DNA from: Gammaproteobacteria bacterium HGW-Gammaproteobacteria-1
Lineage (GTDB): Bacteria; Pseudomonadota; Gammaproteobacteria; Thiohalomonadales; Thiohalomonadaceae
DNA length: 64,000 nucleotides
Assembly: GCA_002840095.1 (NCBI GenBank)
Contig: PGZL01000009.1
Location: 55,601 to 119,600 of the forward strand
Direction: 5' to 3'
This document shows positions 19,237 through 27,395 of the stretch, in pieces; the stretch's first letter is position 1, and each line of letters starts with the position of its first letter. A program made the translations under genes and the position numbers. The notes under the pieces were generated by a model. The model saw nothing but the letters and a program-made list of their open reading frames with translations, ran no database searches and was not told where the DNA came from.

Positions 19237-20682
19237 ATGTCGTTTGCGGATATTTTCCTGCTGGTACCGGCCTCACCGCTGTTGTCCGGCCTGATCTGGC
19301 TGGTGGTCGCCGTGGGCCTGCTCTATCTGGCGCGGCCCGCCGCGCACCTCGCCATCGCGGCGGCCTCGCGCCTGCTGCACCACGCCTGCAAGCTGGCCGC
19401 CCGTTCGGTGATGCTGGCCGAGCAGCGCCTCAAGCAGCGCAACAACGAGGTCCTGCTGGCCGCCGGCCGCGAAGCGGCGGAGCGCATCATCGAGCGTGAA
19501 TTCGAGCGCATCGACGCCTCGGTGCGGCGCGACCTGGCCGAATATCCCGCCCTGCAACGGCAGATGAGCGAGGCCATCACCCGCCTGGAGCAGGATTACC
19601 ACGACAGCAGCGAGGTGCCGCCGGAACCGCCGGCCTGGGCCAAGGTGGTGGACGCCGTGGCCAAGATTGCGCCCAAGGAGCCGGTGGTGGGCGAGATCCT
19701 GCAGGACATCCACGATTCCATGGTGCGCGCCCAGCGCGCCGCCATCGAGCAGTACCGCAACGACAACAGCAAGCGCCACCGCATCCTCAGCCGCATGATG
19801 CCGCTGTGGCGCCGCGTGGCGCAGGTGCTGGGCGAGATGGACAAGCGCGTCAACCGCCTGCTGGAACGCTCCACCGCCATCGATCGCCACATGACCTCCT
19901 ACGAGGACATCCTCAACCGCAGCCCGCGCGCCGAGCGCATGCTGTCGTCGTCATCCCTGACCCAGTTCTTCATTGCCGGCTTCGTACTGGCCATCGCCAT
20001 CGGCGGTGCGGTCATCAACTTCCACCTCATTGCCCGGCCGATGCAGGAAATGGTGGGCGGCAGCAGCTACATCATGGGCTACAAGGCGGCCAATATCGCG
20101 GCCCTGGTGATCATCCTGGTGGAGGTGGCGATGGGGCTGTTCCTGATGGAATCGCTGCGCATCACCCGCCTGTTCCCGGTGATCGCGGCGCTGGACGATC
20201 GCCTGCGGGTGCGCATGATCTGGGTGGCCTTCGCCTTCCTGCTGGCCCTGGCCAGCATCGAGTCCGGCCTGGCCTTCATGCGCGAGAAACTGTCGCAGGA
20301 CGACGCCAGCCTGGTGGCCTCGCTGGTGGGCCAGGGCGAGGCGGGCGCAGTGGCCGCCAACCTGTGGATCACCACGGCGGCGCAGATGGGCATGGGCTTC
20401 ATCCTGCCCTTCGCCCTGGTCTTCGTCGCCATTCCGCTGGAGTCCTTCATCCACTCCTCGCGCACCGTGCTCGGGCTGCTGGCGCAGGGGCTGCTGCAGC
20501 TGCTGGCCTTCCTGCTGCGCCTGACCGGCAACGTGTTCCGCCACGGCGGCAACATGCTGATCCGTCTGTACGACCTGCTCATCTTCCTGCCGCTGTGGCT
20601 GGAGGAGCGCCTGCGTGCGCGCGGCAAGCCGGCGGAGATGGCCGTGACGGACGATGCCGTGGCTACGGAGGGTCGGTCATGA
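19237..20682 (+). CDS. Polytopic membrane protein of unknown function
   Basis: 481 aa from the ATG preceded by AAGGAGGTGGCT. Residues about 10-40 form a first membrane segment; 40-235 are a long charged, coiled-coil-like cytoplasmic or periplasmic stretch (MLAEQRLKQRNNEVLLAAG); 245-470 contain about five further hydrophobic helices (FFIAGFVLAIAIGGAVINF, ALVIILVEVAMGLFLM, WVAFAFLLALASIESGLAF). The stop overlaps the start of the next gene by 4 bp (ATGA), so the two proteins are probably made together and may form a complex. No family recognised. Confidence 0.8.
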   Translation: MSFADIFLLVPASPLLSGLIWLVVAVGLLYLARPAAHLAIAAASRLLHHACKLAARSVMLAEQRLKQRNNEVLLAAGREAAERIIEREFERIDASVRRDLAEYPALQRQMSEAITRLEQDYHDSSEVPPEPPAWAKVVDAVAKIAPKEPVVGEILQDIHDSMVRAQRAAIEQYRNDNSKRHRILSRMMPLWRRVAQVLGEMDKRVNRLLERSTAIDRHMTSYEDILNRSPRAERMLSSSSLTQFFIAGFVLAIAIGGAVINFHLIARPMQEMVGGSSYIMGYKAANIAALVIILVEVAMGLFLMESLRITRLFPVIAALDDRLRVRMIWVAFAFLLALASIESGLAFMREKLSQDDASLVASLVGQGEAGAVAANLWITTAAQMGMGFILPFALVFVAIPLESFIHSSRTVLGLLAQGLLQLLAFLLRLTGNVFRHGGNMLIRLYDLLIFLPLWLEERLRARGKPAEMAVTDDAVATEGRS

Positions 20683-21332
20683 AGCGCGTATTCCTGTTGT
20701 TGACCGCCGCCGCGACGCTGCTGCTTTCCGCCTGCAGCGACGAAACCACCCACAGCCGCGGCGTCTACATGCTGCTCGACACCTCCGGCACCTACACCAA
20801 GGAACTGGACAAGGCGCAGCAGATCATCAACTTCGTGCTGGCCAAGCTGCAGCCGGGCGATTCCTTCGCCGTGGCGCGCATCAAGACCGGCAGCTTCAGC
20901 GAAAAGGACATCATCGCCCGCGTCACCTTCGACGGCCAGCCCAGCCGCGCCAACCTGCAGAAGCGGCAGTTCCGCGAAGAGATCGACAAGTTCGTCGCCG
21001 GCGTCAAACCCAGTGCCTACACCGACATCACCGGGGGCCTGTTGCAGGCCGTCGAGTACCTGGACGAGAAGAGCCCCGGCCGCAAGACCGTGCTCATCTT
21101 CTCCGACATGAAGGAGGAACTGGCGGCGGGCTACGTGCGCGAGGCCATCCCGCTGCAGATGCAGGGCTTCGAAGTGGTGGCGCTCAACGTGAGCAAGCTG
21201 CGCAGCGACAACATCGACCCGCGCGAATACACCGATCGCCTGGCCTATTGGCGCCAACGCGTCGAGGCCGGCGGCGGAACCTGGCGCGTGCTCAACGACC
21301 TGGAACGGCTGGAAGCCCTGTTCATCGACTGA
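20679..21332 (+). CDS. VWA-domain lipoprotein
   Basis: 217 aa with a lipoprotein signal (TLLLSAC, lipid Cys19). A von Willebrand A fold follows: strand VYMLLDTSGTY, with Asp34 and Ser36 as a MIDAS DxSGx, AYTDITGG as the distal Thr, and TVLIFSDMKEEL for the third acidic position. The metal site looks intact, implying metal-dependent ligand or protein binding at the membrane surface. It is translationally coupled to the membrane protein upstream and followed by a strong hairpin, so the pair forms a two-gene operon. Function unknown. Confidence 0.82.
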   Translation: MKRVFLLLTAAATLLLSACSDETTHSRGVYMLLDTSGTYTKELDKAQQIINFVLAKLQPGDSFAVARIKTGSFSEKDIIARVTFDGQPSRANLQKRQFREEIDKFVAGVKPSAYTDITGGLLQAVEYLDEKSPGRKTVLIFSDMKEELAAGYVREAIPLQMQGFEVVALNVSKLRSDNIDPREYTDRLAYWRQRVEAGGGTWRVLNDLERLEALFID

Positions 21333-21338
21333 CCTGCA

Positions 21339-21375
21339 CCGTGACCGCCGCCGCGGGCGGCGGTCACGGCTTTCC
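21339..21375 (+). terminator. Hairpin terminator after the VWA gene
   Basis: CCGTGACCGCCGCC, 3-nt loop, exact 14-nt complement, then CTTTCCC, starting 6 nt after the stop. Probably ends the two-gene operon and insulates the chemosensory operon. Confidence 0.65.
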
Positions 21376-21611
21376 CGCCACGGGGCCGTGAACCATCGTC
21401 GGCGCTCCCATTACCCCGCCTCCGTCTGCCCGCGCAAATCCCGCTTTTGTCAGAAAAAATCTTAGATATTTCCACCTGCGCAGCACGCGCAATGGACGCT
21501 CCCCGGTCTTCAGGCCCGTTCGCGACTCTTAATTTGATCGCAAACATTGTGCCGACCTTACGGCTGTGATTAAGTTAACACTTTTGTCACACACCCAGGC
21601 CGGAGGAGGCC

Positions 21612-22697
21612 ATGTTCAACAACTACATAGCGCTGTCGCACGGCGCACTGGGGCCCTACCGCGTGCTGGTGGTGGACGATATGGCCACCAACCGCTTGAT
21701 GGTCAAGGCTATTCTCGAAGCGCAGGGCTACCAGGTGATCGAGGCCGAGAGCGGCGAGCAGGCCATCACCCTTATGCTGGAGAGCAATTACGATGCCGTG
21801 GTGCTGGACGTGCTGATGCCCGGCATGAACGGTTTCGACGTCTGCACCCACATCCGTCACCTGCACGGCCAGGAATTCCTGCCGGTGATCATGCTCACCA
21901 GCCTGGGCAGCCCGGACGACGTGGCGCGCGGTTTCGACTGCGGCGCCACCGATTTCGTGACCAAGCCCTACAACAACATCGAGCTGGTGGCGCGGGTGAA
22001 GTCGGCGGCGCAGAAGAAGCGCCTCATCGACCGCCTGGACGATACCGAGTCGGTGCTGTTTGCCCTGGCGCGCATGGTGGAGGCCAAGGACCAGAACACT
22101 CGCGACCACTGCGACCGCCTGTCCCACATGGCGGTGGTGTTCGGCCGCAGCCTGGGTTACGGCTTCGAGGAACTGGACGCCCTGCGCCGCGGCGGCATCC
22201 TGCACGACATCGGCAAGCTGGGCATACCCGATGCGGTGCTGCTCAAAAGCGGCCCCCTGAGCGACAGCGAATGGATGATGATGCGCCAGCATCCGGCCAT
22301 CGGCGCCGAACTGTGCCGTCCGCTACGCACCATGAAAAAGACCGTCGACATCGTGCATTTTCACCACGAACGCTGGAACGGCAGCGGCTACCCGGAAGGG
22401 CTGCACGAATACGAGATACCCGAACTGGCGCGGGTGTTCCAGATCGTCGACGTCTATGACGCCCTGTCCACCGAGCGTCCTTACAAGCCCGCTTTCGCCA
22501 AGGACAAGGTCATCGAGATCATGGAGGCGGAGGGCGCCAAGGGCTATTGGGATCCCGACCTGCTGGAGCGCTTCCTGCACATCGTCCACGACAGCCCGGA
22601 AAAGCTGGAACTGCCGGCGGACGCCCACCAGGATGCCAGCGCGCGTATTTTTGACAGCGTCATGAAGCGCGAGCTGCAGGACTGGGACCGGCGCTGA
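21612..22697 (+). CDS. Response regulator with HD-GYP c-di-GMP phosphodiesterase domain
   Basis: 361 aa with GGAGGAGG upstream of the ATG. Residues 15-135 are a receiver domain (VLVVDD; phospho-acceptor Asp66 in VVLDVLMPGMNG; Lys in VTKPYNN). Residues 150-340 are an HD-GYP domain with HDIGKLGIP and HHERWNGSGYPEG, the residues needed for c-di-GMP hydrolysis. It is the first gene of the chemosensory operon, 1 nt before the first cheW-like gene. CheA phosphorylation would be expected to control degradation of c-di-GMP, the opposite sign to a WspR-type output. Confidence 0.93.
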   Translation: MFNNYIALSHGALGPYRVLVVDDMATNRLMVKAILEAQGYQVIEAESGEQAITLMLESNYDAVVLDVLMPGMNGFDVCTHIRHLHGQEFLPVIMLTSLGSPDDVARGFDCGATDFVTKPYNNIELVARVKSAAQKKRLIDRLDDTESVLFALARMVEAKDQNTRDHCDRLSHMAVVFGRSLGYGFEELDALRRGGILHDIGKLGIPDAVLLKSGPLSDSEWMMMRQHPAIGAELCRPLRTMKKTVDIVHFHHERWNGSGYPEGLHEYEIPELARVFQIVDVYDALSTERPYKPAFAKDKVIEIMEAEGAKGYWDPDLLERFLHIVHDSPEKLELPADAHQDASARIFDSVMKRELQDWDRR

Positions 22698-22698
22698 T

Positions 22699-23238
22699 AT
22701 GACCGAGGCGGTAACCAACCAGCCCGGGCCGGGCATGCTGCTGCTGTTCCGCTGCGCCGGGGTGGATTTTGCCCTCGACGTGGACAGCGTCGAGCGCGCC
22801 TCCTGGCTGGTGGCGGCGCAGCCTCTGCCCGAGGCCAGCGACTACGTCGTCGGGGTCACCGCCCTGCAGGGCGAGTCCGTCCTGCTGGTGGACCTGGCCC
22901 GGCGCCTGGGCCTGGAGGGTGCCGCGCAGTACGGCCTGCACACGCCCCTGGTGTGGTGCCGCGGCGGCGGCCGCCGCGCGGCACTGGCGGTGGACGAAAT
23001 CGAGGGCGTGGCGGCCGCGGCGGTGAACGGCGCCGACATGAGCGAACTGCTGTGCCAGGGGCGGGCGCCGCTGTTGGGTGCGGTGCGCCACGACGGCCGC
23101 ACCTGGCTGCTGCTCGATCCGGCGCGGCTGCTGGCCTTCGATCTGGCGCAGGAGGCAAGCGAACTCCGGCTGGATCGGGACGTCCTGCAGCGTTGGCTGC
23201 TGGCGGGCGAAGCCGCGCAGGACGACGCCGATGAATGA
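22699..23238 (+). CDS. cheW: CheW-like adaptor 1
   Basis: 179 aa, a single CheW domain (about 12-150) coupling receptors to CheA. The signature region reads VVGVTALQGESVLLVDLARR. In typical CheW this is NLRG; here the Arg used for receptor/CheA contact is Gln57. It sits directly before cheR, the position of WspB, and overlaps cheR by 8 bp. The changed residue suggests altered receptor coupling or a scaffold role. Confidence 0.85.
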   Translation: MTEAVTNQPGPGMLLLFRCAGVDFALDVDSVERASWLVAAQPLPEASDYVVGVTALQGESVLLVDLARRLGLEGAAQYGLHTPLVWCRGGGRRAALAVDEIEGVAAAAVNGADMSELLCQGRAPLLGAVRHDGRTWLLLDPARLLAFDLAQEASELRLDRDVLQRWLLAGEAAQDDADE

Positions 23239-24709
23239 ACGCGCCCCAGGCCTGCCGCCGGCCCAGATGGAGTGGCTGCTGCAACTGGTGCGCCGCCGCA
23301 CCGGCATCGTGCTGCAACCCTACCAGCTGGATAACCTGCCGCTGATCGTGCAGGGCGCCTGCGAGCGTTTCGGCTACCGCGATGCCGACGCCTACCTGCG
23401 CCACCTGGACGAAGGCGTGGCCGGTACGCCGGAGCTGGAATACCTGGTGGCGCGCATCACCGTCGGCGAGAGCTATTTTTTCCGCGACGACGAACAGCTG
23501 CGCTTTTTGCGCGAGGCCTGGCTGCCGGAGGTGATCGACCGCAAGTACCGCAGCGGCGATCGCTCCCTGCGCATCTGGAGCGCCGGCTGTGCCGCCGGCC
23601 AGGAAATCTACACCCTGGCGATTCTTCTCAGCGAGCTGCTGCCGCAGCCGGAAAGCTGGAGCCTGCACCTGCTCGGCACCGACATCAACACCGATTCCCT
23701 CAGCCAGGCGATCCGCGGCCAGTACACCGCCTGGTCCATGCGCGCCACCGACGCCGGGCTGCGCGCGCGCCACTTCGAGCAGCTGGGCGACGTGTACCGC
23801 ATCCGGCCGCAGCTGCGCGAGCTGGTGAAGTTTTCCTATCTCAACCTGCTGGAAGACAACTTCCCCACCATGCTGTCGGGCACGGCGGCCATGGACCTGA
23901 TTCTGTGCCGCAATGTGTTCATCTATTTCGATGCGGCGCTGATCCCGCCGGTGATGCAGAAATTTCACGACAGCCTGCTGCCCGGCGGCTACCTGATGCT
24001 CGGTGCCTCCGACCTCACGGCGGAGCCGATCCCGGGACTGGAGCTGCACCACTGGGGCAACACCTTCTGCTACCGCCGCGGCGACGGCCTGTCCGTCGCC
24101 GTGGCGGAGACGCGTCCCGCCGCCGCGCCGCTCTATGTACCACCGCCCGCACCGGATCCGGCGCCCGCGGCGGTGGCGGAGCCACCACCGCCCGCACCGC
24201 GTCCGATCCGCTCGCCCTATCCCGAGGTGATCCGGCTGCTGCGTGCGGAGCGCTGGGATGCCGTGGTGAGCAAGGTGGACGAATTGGCGGCACGTGACGG
24301 CATGGATGCGGAGCTGGCCCAGCACAAGGCCAAGGCCCTGGCCAACCTGGGCCTGATGGAGGACGCCGCGCGGGAAGGCGAGGCCAGCCTGGCCATGGCG
24401 CCGCTGGACAAGCATACCTACCTCATCACGGCGCTGATCATGGTGGAGCTGGGCAAGCTGGACAAGGCGCAGGAAGCCCTGCGCAAGGCGCTGTTTCTCG
24501 ACTCCAATTTCGTCGAGGCCCATTTCCAGAACGGCCTGCTGCAACTGCGCATGGGTGAGCGCAAGGCCGGGCTGCGCAGCCTGAGCAACGCACTGGAACT
24601 GGCCGAGCGGCTCGACCCGCAACGCCAGGTGCACAACGCGCCCGGCCTGGTGTTCGGCCGCCTGGCCGAGATCCTGCGCAAGGAACTGCATATGTACCAG
24701 GAGGAGTGA
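23231..24709 (+). CDS. cheR: CheR-type chemoreceptor methyltransferase with C-terminal TPRs
   Basis: 492 aa starting at an ATG inside the end of cheW. Transfers methyl groups from S-adenosylmethionine to receptor glutamates. The N-terminal helical domain contains ITVGESYFFRD; the SAM fold shows IWSAGCAAGQE, LLGTDINTDSL and ILCRNVFIYFD. A Pro-rich linker (about 340-385) leads to TPR-like helices (about 390-485, AKALANLGLMEDAAREGEAS). This CheR-TPR layout matches WspC. No receptor-binding pentapeptide is seen at the C-terminus of the local MCPs, so the TPRs may mediate receptor recognition. Confidence 0.93.
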   Translation: MNERAPGLPPAQMEWLLQLVRRRTGIVLQPYQLDNLPLIVQGACERFGYRDADAYLRHLDEGVAGTPELEYLVARITVGESYFFRDDEQLRFLREAWLPEVIDRKYRSGDRSLRIWSAGCAAGQEIYTLAILLSELLPQPESWSLHLLGTDINTDSLSQAIRGQYTAWSMRATDAGLRARHFEQLGDVYRIRPQLRELVKFSYLNLLEDNFPTMLSGTAAMDLILCRNVFIYFDAALIPPVMQKFHDSLLPGGYLMLGASDLTAEPIPGLELHHWGNTFCYRRGDGLSVAVAETRPAAAPLYVPPPAPDPAPAAVAEPPPPAPRPIRSPYPEVIRLLRAERWDAVVSKVDELAARDGMDAELAQHKAKALANLGLMEDAAREGEASLAMAPLDKHTYLITALIMVELGKLDKAQEALRKALFLDSNFVEAHFQNGLLQLRMGERKAGLRSLSNALELAERLDPQRQVHNAPGLVFGRLAEILRKELHMYQEE

Positions 24710-24725
24710 CTGGGAAATGCCGTGG

Positions 24726-24940
24726 GGTCCGCAAATGAACGCCAATGAACGCAAATTTGAGGTGAGCCTGAACACATCGATTGAATCTCGCCAAGGCGCC
24801 CAGCACGCAAAGAAAACCGCTGGCGAGGCAGTTGCGGAGGATCGGGTTCACTGCTGGGTGCAACAGTTTGTTTTTCTTGGCGTCTTGGCGAGAGTGACGG
24901 TTGTTAAATTTGCGTCCATTGGCGTGTATTTGCGGACTGG
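24726..24940. repeat. Nested double inverted repeat (element D) between cheR and cheW
   Basis: The outer arms pair 24727-24758 (TCCGCAAATGAACGCCAATG) with 24906-24938 almost perfectly. Inside, TCTCGCCAAGGCGCCCAGC near 24786 pairs with TTCTTGGCGTCTTGGCGAGA near 24872-24892. The outer family recurs at 27272 and the inner family at 35373 and 61919, so one element appears nested in another. No coding sequence is supported here. Confidence 0.85.
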
Positions 24941-24954
24941 TTGAGGTTTTCGAG

Positions 24955-25524
24955 ATGAACGAACACGACGCATCTGACAAGGCCTTCGCGCGCATGCCGC
25001 GCGGCATCGACGAACGTGCGGTGCTGCTGGATCGGCTGCGCCTGCTCGGCGCGGAGGTGGACGCCCCGGCGGAGGCGCAGGCGGGCGAGCCTGCGGTGTT
25101 GTTCCGTCTCGGTGCCGAGGAACGTTACGCCCTGAGCTACCGCCATGCCGAGGAGATCGTGCAGCGTACGGCGCTGGCGCCGGTACCCTGCACCCCGCCC
25201 TACGTGGCGGGGGTGATGAACCTGCGCGGCGAACTGGTGACGGTGCTCGATCTCAAGCAGCTGTTCCGCGCCCTGCCCGCCGAATACGACGCGCAGGCGC
25301 CGATCCTGGTGGTGGCGCTCGGTGCGGTCACCGTCGGCCTGCGGGTCGACGAGGTGCTGGGGCAGATCGACATCGACCCGGCGCGGCTGGAACCGCCGCT
25401 GCCGTCCGACGGGGTGCGCAACCTGGCCTGGGTGGCCGGCATCCACGACGGCACCGTTACCGTGCTCGATGCGGCGGCGTTGTTGTCGGGCAGCGATTTG
25501 GTGGTGGACGAGCGGGTGGGTTAA
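24955..25524 (+). CDS. cheW: CheW adaptor 2
   Basis: 189 aa from the ATG at 24955, since earlier in-frame codons lie in the hairpin repeat. One CheW domain with the canonical YVAGVMNLRGELVTVLDL, retaining the Arg lost in CheW 1. Its position after CheR-TPR matches WspD. Likely the main scaffold between the MCPs and CheA. Confidence 0.92.
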   Translation: MNEHDASDKAFARMPRGIDERAVLLDRLRLLGAEVDAPAEAQAGEPAVLFRLGAEERYALSYRHAEEIVQRTALAPVPCTPPYVAGVMNLRGELVTVLDLKQLFRALPAEYDAQAPILVVALGAVTVGLRVDEVLGQIDIDPARLEPPLPSDGVRNLAWVAGIHDGTVTVLDAAALLSGSDLVVDERVG

Positions 25525-25545
25525 TCGGCCCACACAGGGCTACAC

Positions 25546-25672
25546 AAATTTCAGAATTCAAAGTTCAAGATTCAACATGGAGCATATCTTGAGTTTCGAG
25601 TTTCGAGTTTCGAGTTTCGAGTTTCGAGTTTCGAGTTTCGAGTTTCGAGTTTCGAGTTTGAATTTTGAATCC
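25546..25672. repeat. Ten-copy GAGTTTC heptamer array in an inverted-repeat element (element E)
   Basis: Ten tandem 7-bp units GAGTTTC occupy 25591-25660 (the last is GAGTTTG). The flanks pair AGAATTCAAAGTTCAAG with TTTGAATTTTGAATCC. The same heptamer recurs at 41724-41772. Located between cheW 2 and the globin MCP. Confidence 0.9.
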
Positions 25673-25701
25673 GAACGGCAGTGGAACATGAGGTCTGGCC
25701 T

Positions 25702-27255
25702 ATGAACGAACAAAAAGACAATGCCGCCGTCGCGGCAGCCGCCGCGGCGGTGGGCATCGATGCGGAGGAGTGGCAGCGGCGCCAGCGCTTCGTCGGTTTT
25801 GGCAAGGACGACGTGGCGCTGCTGCGCGACATGGCCGACGTCGTCGCGCGCCATGCCGATGCGGTGGTGGATCGCTTCTACGACAACATCGAGCACTTCC
25901 CCGATCTGGTGAACCTGATCCGCGATTCGGGCTCCAGCATGGAGCGCCTCAAGGCCACCCAGCGCCAGTATCTGCTGGAGCTGTTCGCCGGCGATTACGG
26001 CGCCTCCTACCTGGAGCGGCGCCTGCGCATCGGCGTGGTGCACCACCGCATCGGCCTGGACCCGCGTTTTTATCTCGGCAGCTACAGCATCTACAGCCAG
26101 GCGCTGCTGCCGCTGGTGCGCAAGCGCTATCCCTGGAACCGGCAGCGGCAGGAGCGCGCGGCGCAGGCCATCACCAAGCTGCTGTCCCTGGACGCGCAGC
26201 TGGCGGTGGACACCTACATCCACCGCCTGATGCACAGCCTGGACGAGGTGAGCCTGTCGCGGGACGAGGTGGATCGCCGCGTCGCCGGTTACCGCCGCTT
26301 CATCGCCAACGTCGCCACCGGCGATCTCACCCGCCGCATCGAAGCGGTGGGCGACGACGAGCTGGGCAGTCTGGGCGATCAGCTCAACGACATGGTGCAC
26401 AAGCTGGCCAGCATGGCGCGCTCGGTGACCGAGGCGGGCAGCTCGATGATGGTGGCGGTGGAACAGTTGCAGCAGTCGGTGAGCTCGCAGTCCGCCGGCG
26501 CCGCGCAGCAGGCAAGCGCGGTGAGCGAAACGGCCACCACCCTGGAGGAGATCCGCGTCACCTCCAACCAGACCCGCGACAAGGCGCGCAGCCTGGGCCA
26601 GGCCGCCGAGCGCACCCGCGAGGAAGGCGAGCGCGGCCTGCAGACCGTGCAGGGCACCATCGCCGCCATGCAGGACATCCGCGTCAAGGTGGAATCCATT
26701 GCACGCAACATCCTCGCTCTGTCGGAACAGACCCAGCAGATCGGCGACATCACCGGCCTGGTGAGCAATATGGCACAGCAGCTCAAGATCCTCGCCCTCA
26801 ACGCCTCCATCGAGGCGAGCAAGGTGGGCGAGGCGGGCAAGGGCTTTGCGGTGGTGGCGAGCGAGGTGCGCGAACTGGCCGAGCAGTCACAGGAGGCGAC
26901 CACCCAGATCCGCACCATCCTGCACGACATCCAGCGCGCCACCGACCGCTCGGTGATGGCCACCGAGGAAGGCATCAAGGGCGTGGACGAGGGCATGCGC
27001 CTGGTGGACCAGGCGGGCACCGCCATGCGCGATCTGACCCAGGTGATACGCGAGACCTCGCTGGCCGGCCAGCAGATCGTGGCGGCGGTGGGCCAGGAGG
27101 CCTCCGGCATCGATCAGATTGCCGCGGCGATGAAGGACATCAACGGCGCCACCAAGCAGTTCCTCGCCGCCACCCAACAGACCAAGCAGACCGCTCTCAG
27201 CCTGGGCGACATCGCCGGCGCCCTGCGCGCCAGTGCCGCCGTGTACAAGGTGTGA
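25702..27255 (+). CDS. Globin-coupled sensor methyl-accepting protein (soluble aerotaxis-type MCP)
   Basis: 517 aa from the ATG at 25702 (GAGG upstream; a GTG start at 25681 is possible). No membrane segment, so cytoplasmic. Residues 15-175 form a protoglobin domain: VVHHRIGLDPRFYLGSY matches the HemAT proximal-histidine motif, making His114 the likely heme ligand. A HAMP-like stretch follows (about 190-240, ATGDLTRRIE), then the signalling hairpin (LALNASIEASKVGEAGKGF, EVRELAEQSQE). The expected ligand is O2, possibly NO or CO. It occupies the receptor place in a Wsp-ordered operon, where WspA would be a membrane protein. Confidence 0.92.
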   Translation: MNEQKDNAAVAAAAAAVGIDAEEWQRRQRFVGFGKDDVALLRDMADVVARHADAVVDRFYDNIEHFPDLVNLIRDSGSSMERLKATQRQYLLELFAGDYGASYLERRLRIGVVHHRIGLDPRFYLGSYSIYSQALLPLVRKRYPWNRQRQERAAQAITKLLSLDAQLAVDTYIHRLMHSLDEVSLSRDEVDRRVAGYRRFIANVATGDLTRRIEAVGDDELGSLGDQLNDMVHKLASMARSVTEAGSSMMVAVEQLQQSVSSQSAGAAQQASAVSETATTLEEIRVTSNQTRDKARSLGQAAERTREEGERGLQTVQGTIAAMQDIRVKVESIARNILALSEQTQQIGDITGLVSNMAQQLKILALNASIEASKVGEAGKGFAVVASEVRELAEQSQEATTQIRTILHDIQRATDRSVMATEEGIKGVDEGMRLVDQAGTAMRDLTQVIRETSLAGQQIVAAVGQEASGIDQIAAAMKDINGATKQFLAATQQTKQTALSLGDIAGALRASAAVYKV

Positions 27256-27271
27256 GGCTGAAGACGGCAAT

Positions 27272-27379
27272 GGAGTCCGCGAATGAACGCAAATGGACGC
27301 AAATATGGCGCACTCTCCATAGGGCGGGCCGTGCCCGCCGGTGTTCATTCGCTTCATTTGTGTCCATTCGCGGACTGAC
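27272..27379. repeat. Intergenic inverted repeat (element F, TCCGCGAATGAACGC family)
   Basis: GGAGTCCGCGAATGAACGCA at 27272 pairs with CATTTGTGTCCATTCGCGGA ending near 27374. A smaller perfect stem GGCGGGC-CGT-GCCCGCC lies inside. It fills the gap between the globin MCP and cheA. Same family as the outer arms of element D. Confidence 0.85.
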
Positions 27380-27395
27380 TGAGGTGAAGGGATAA

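Noticed and set aside
21333-21611. FNR-like box or c-di-GMP riboswitch before the HD-GYP gene
   Set aside because: Only an imperfect GTGATTAAGTTAACAC dyad is visible; no TTGAT-N4-ATCAA and no riboswitch-like fold could be made by eye.
25591-25660. CRISPR array
   Set aside because: The units are 7 bp with no spacers; a simple tandem array.
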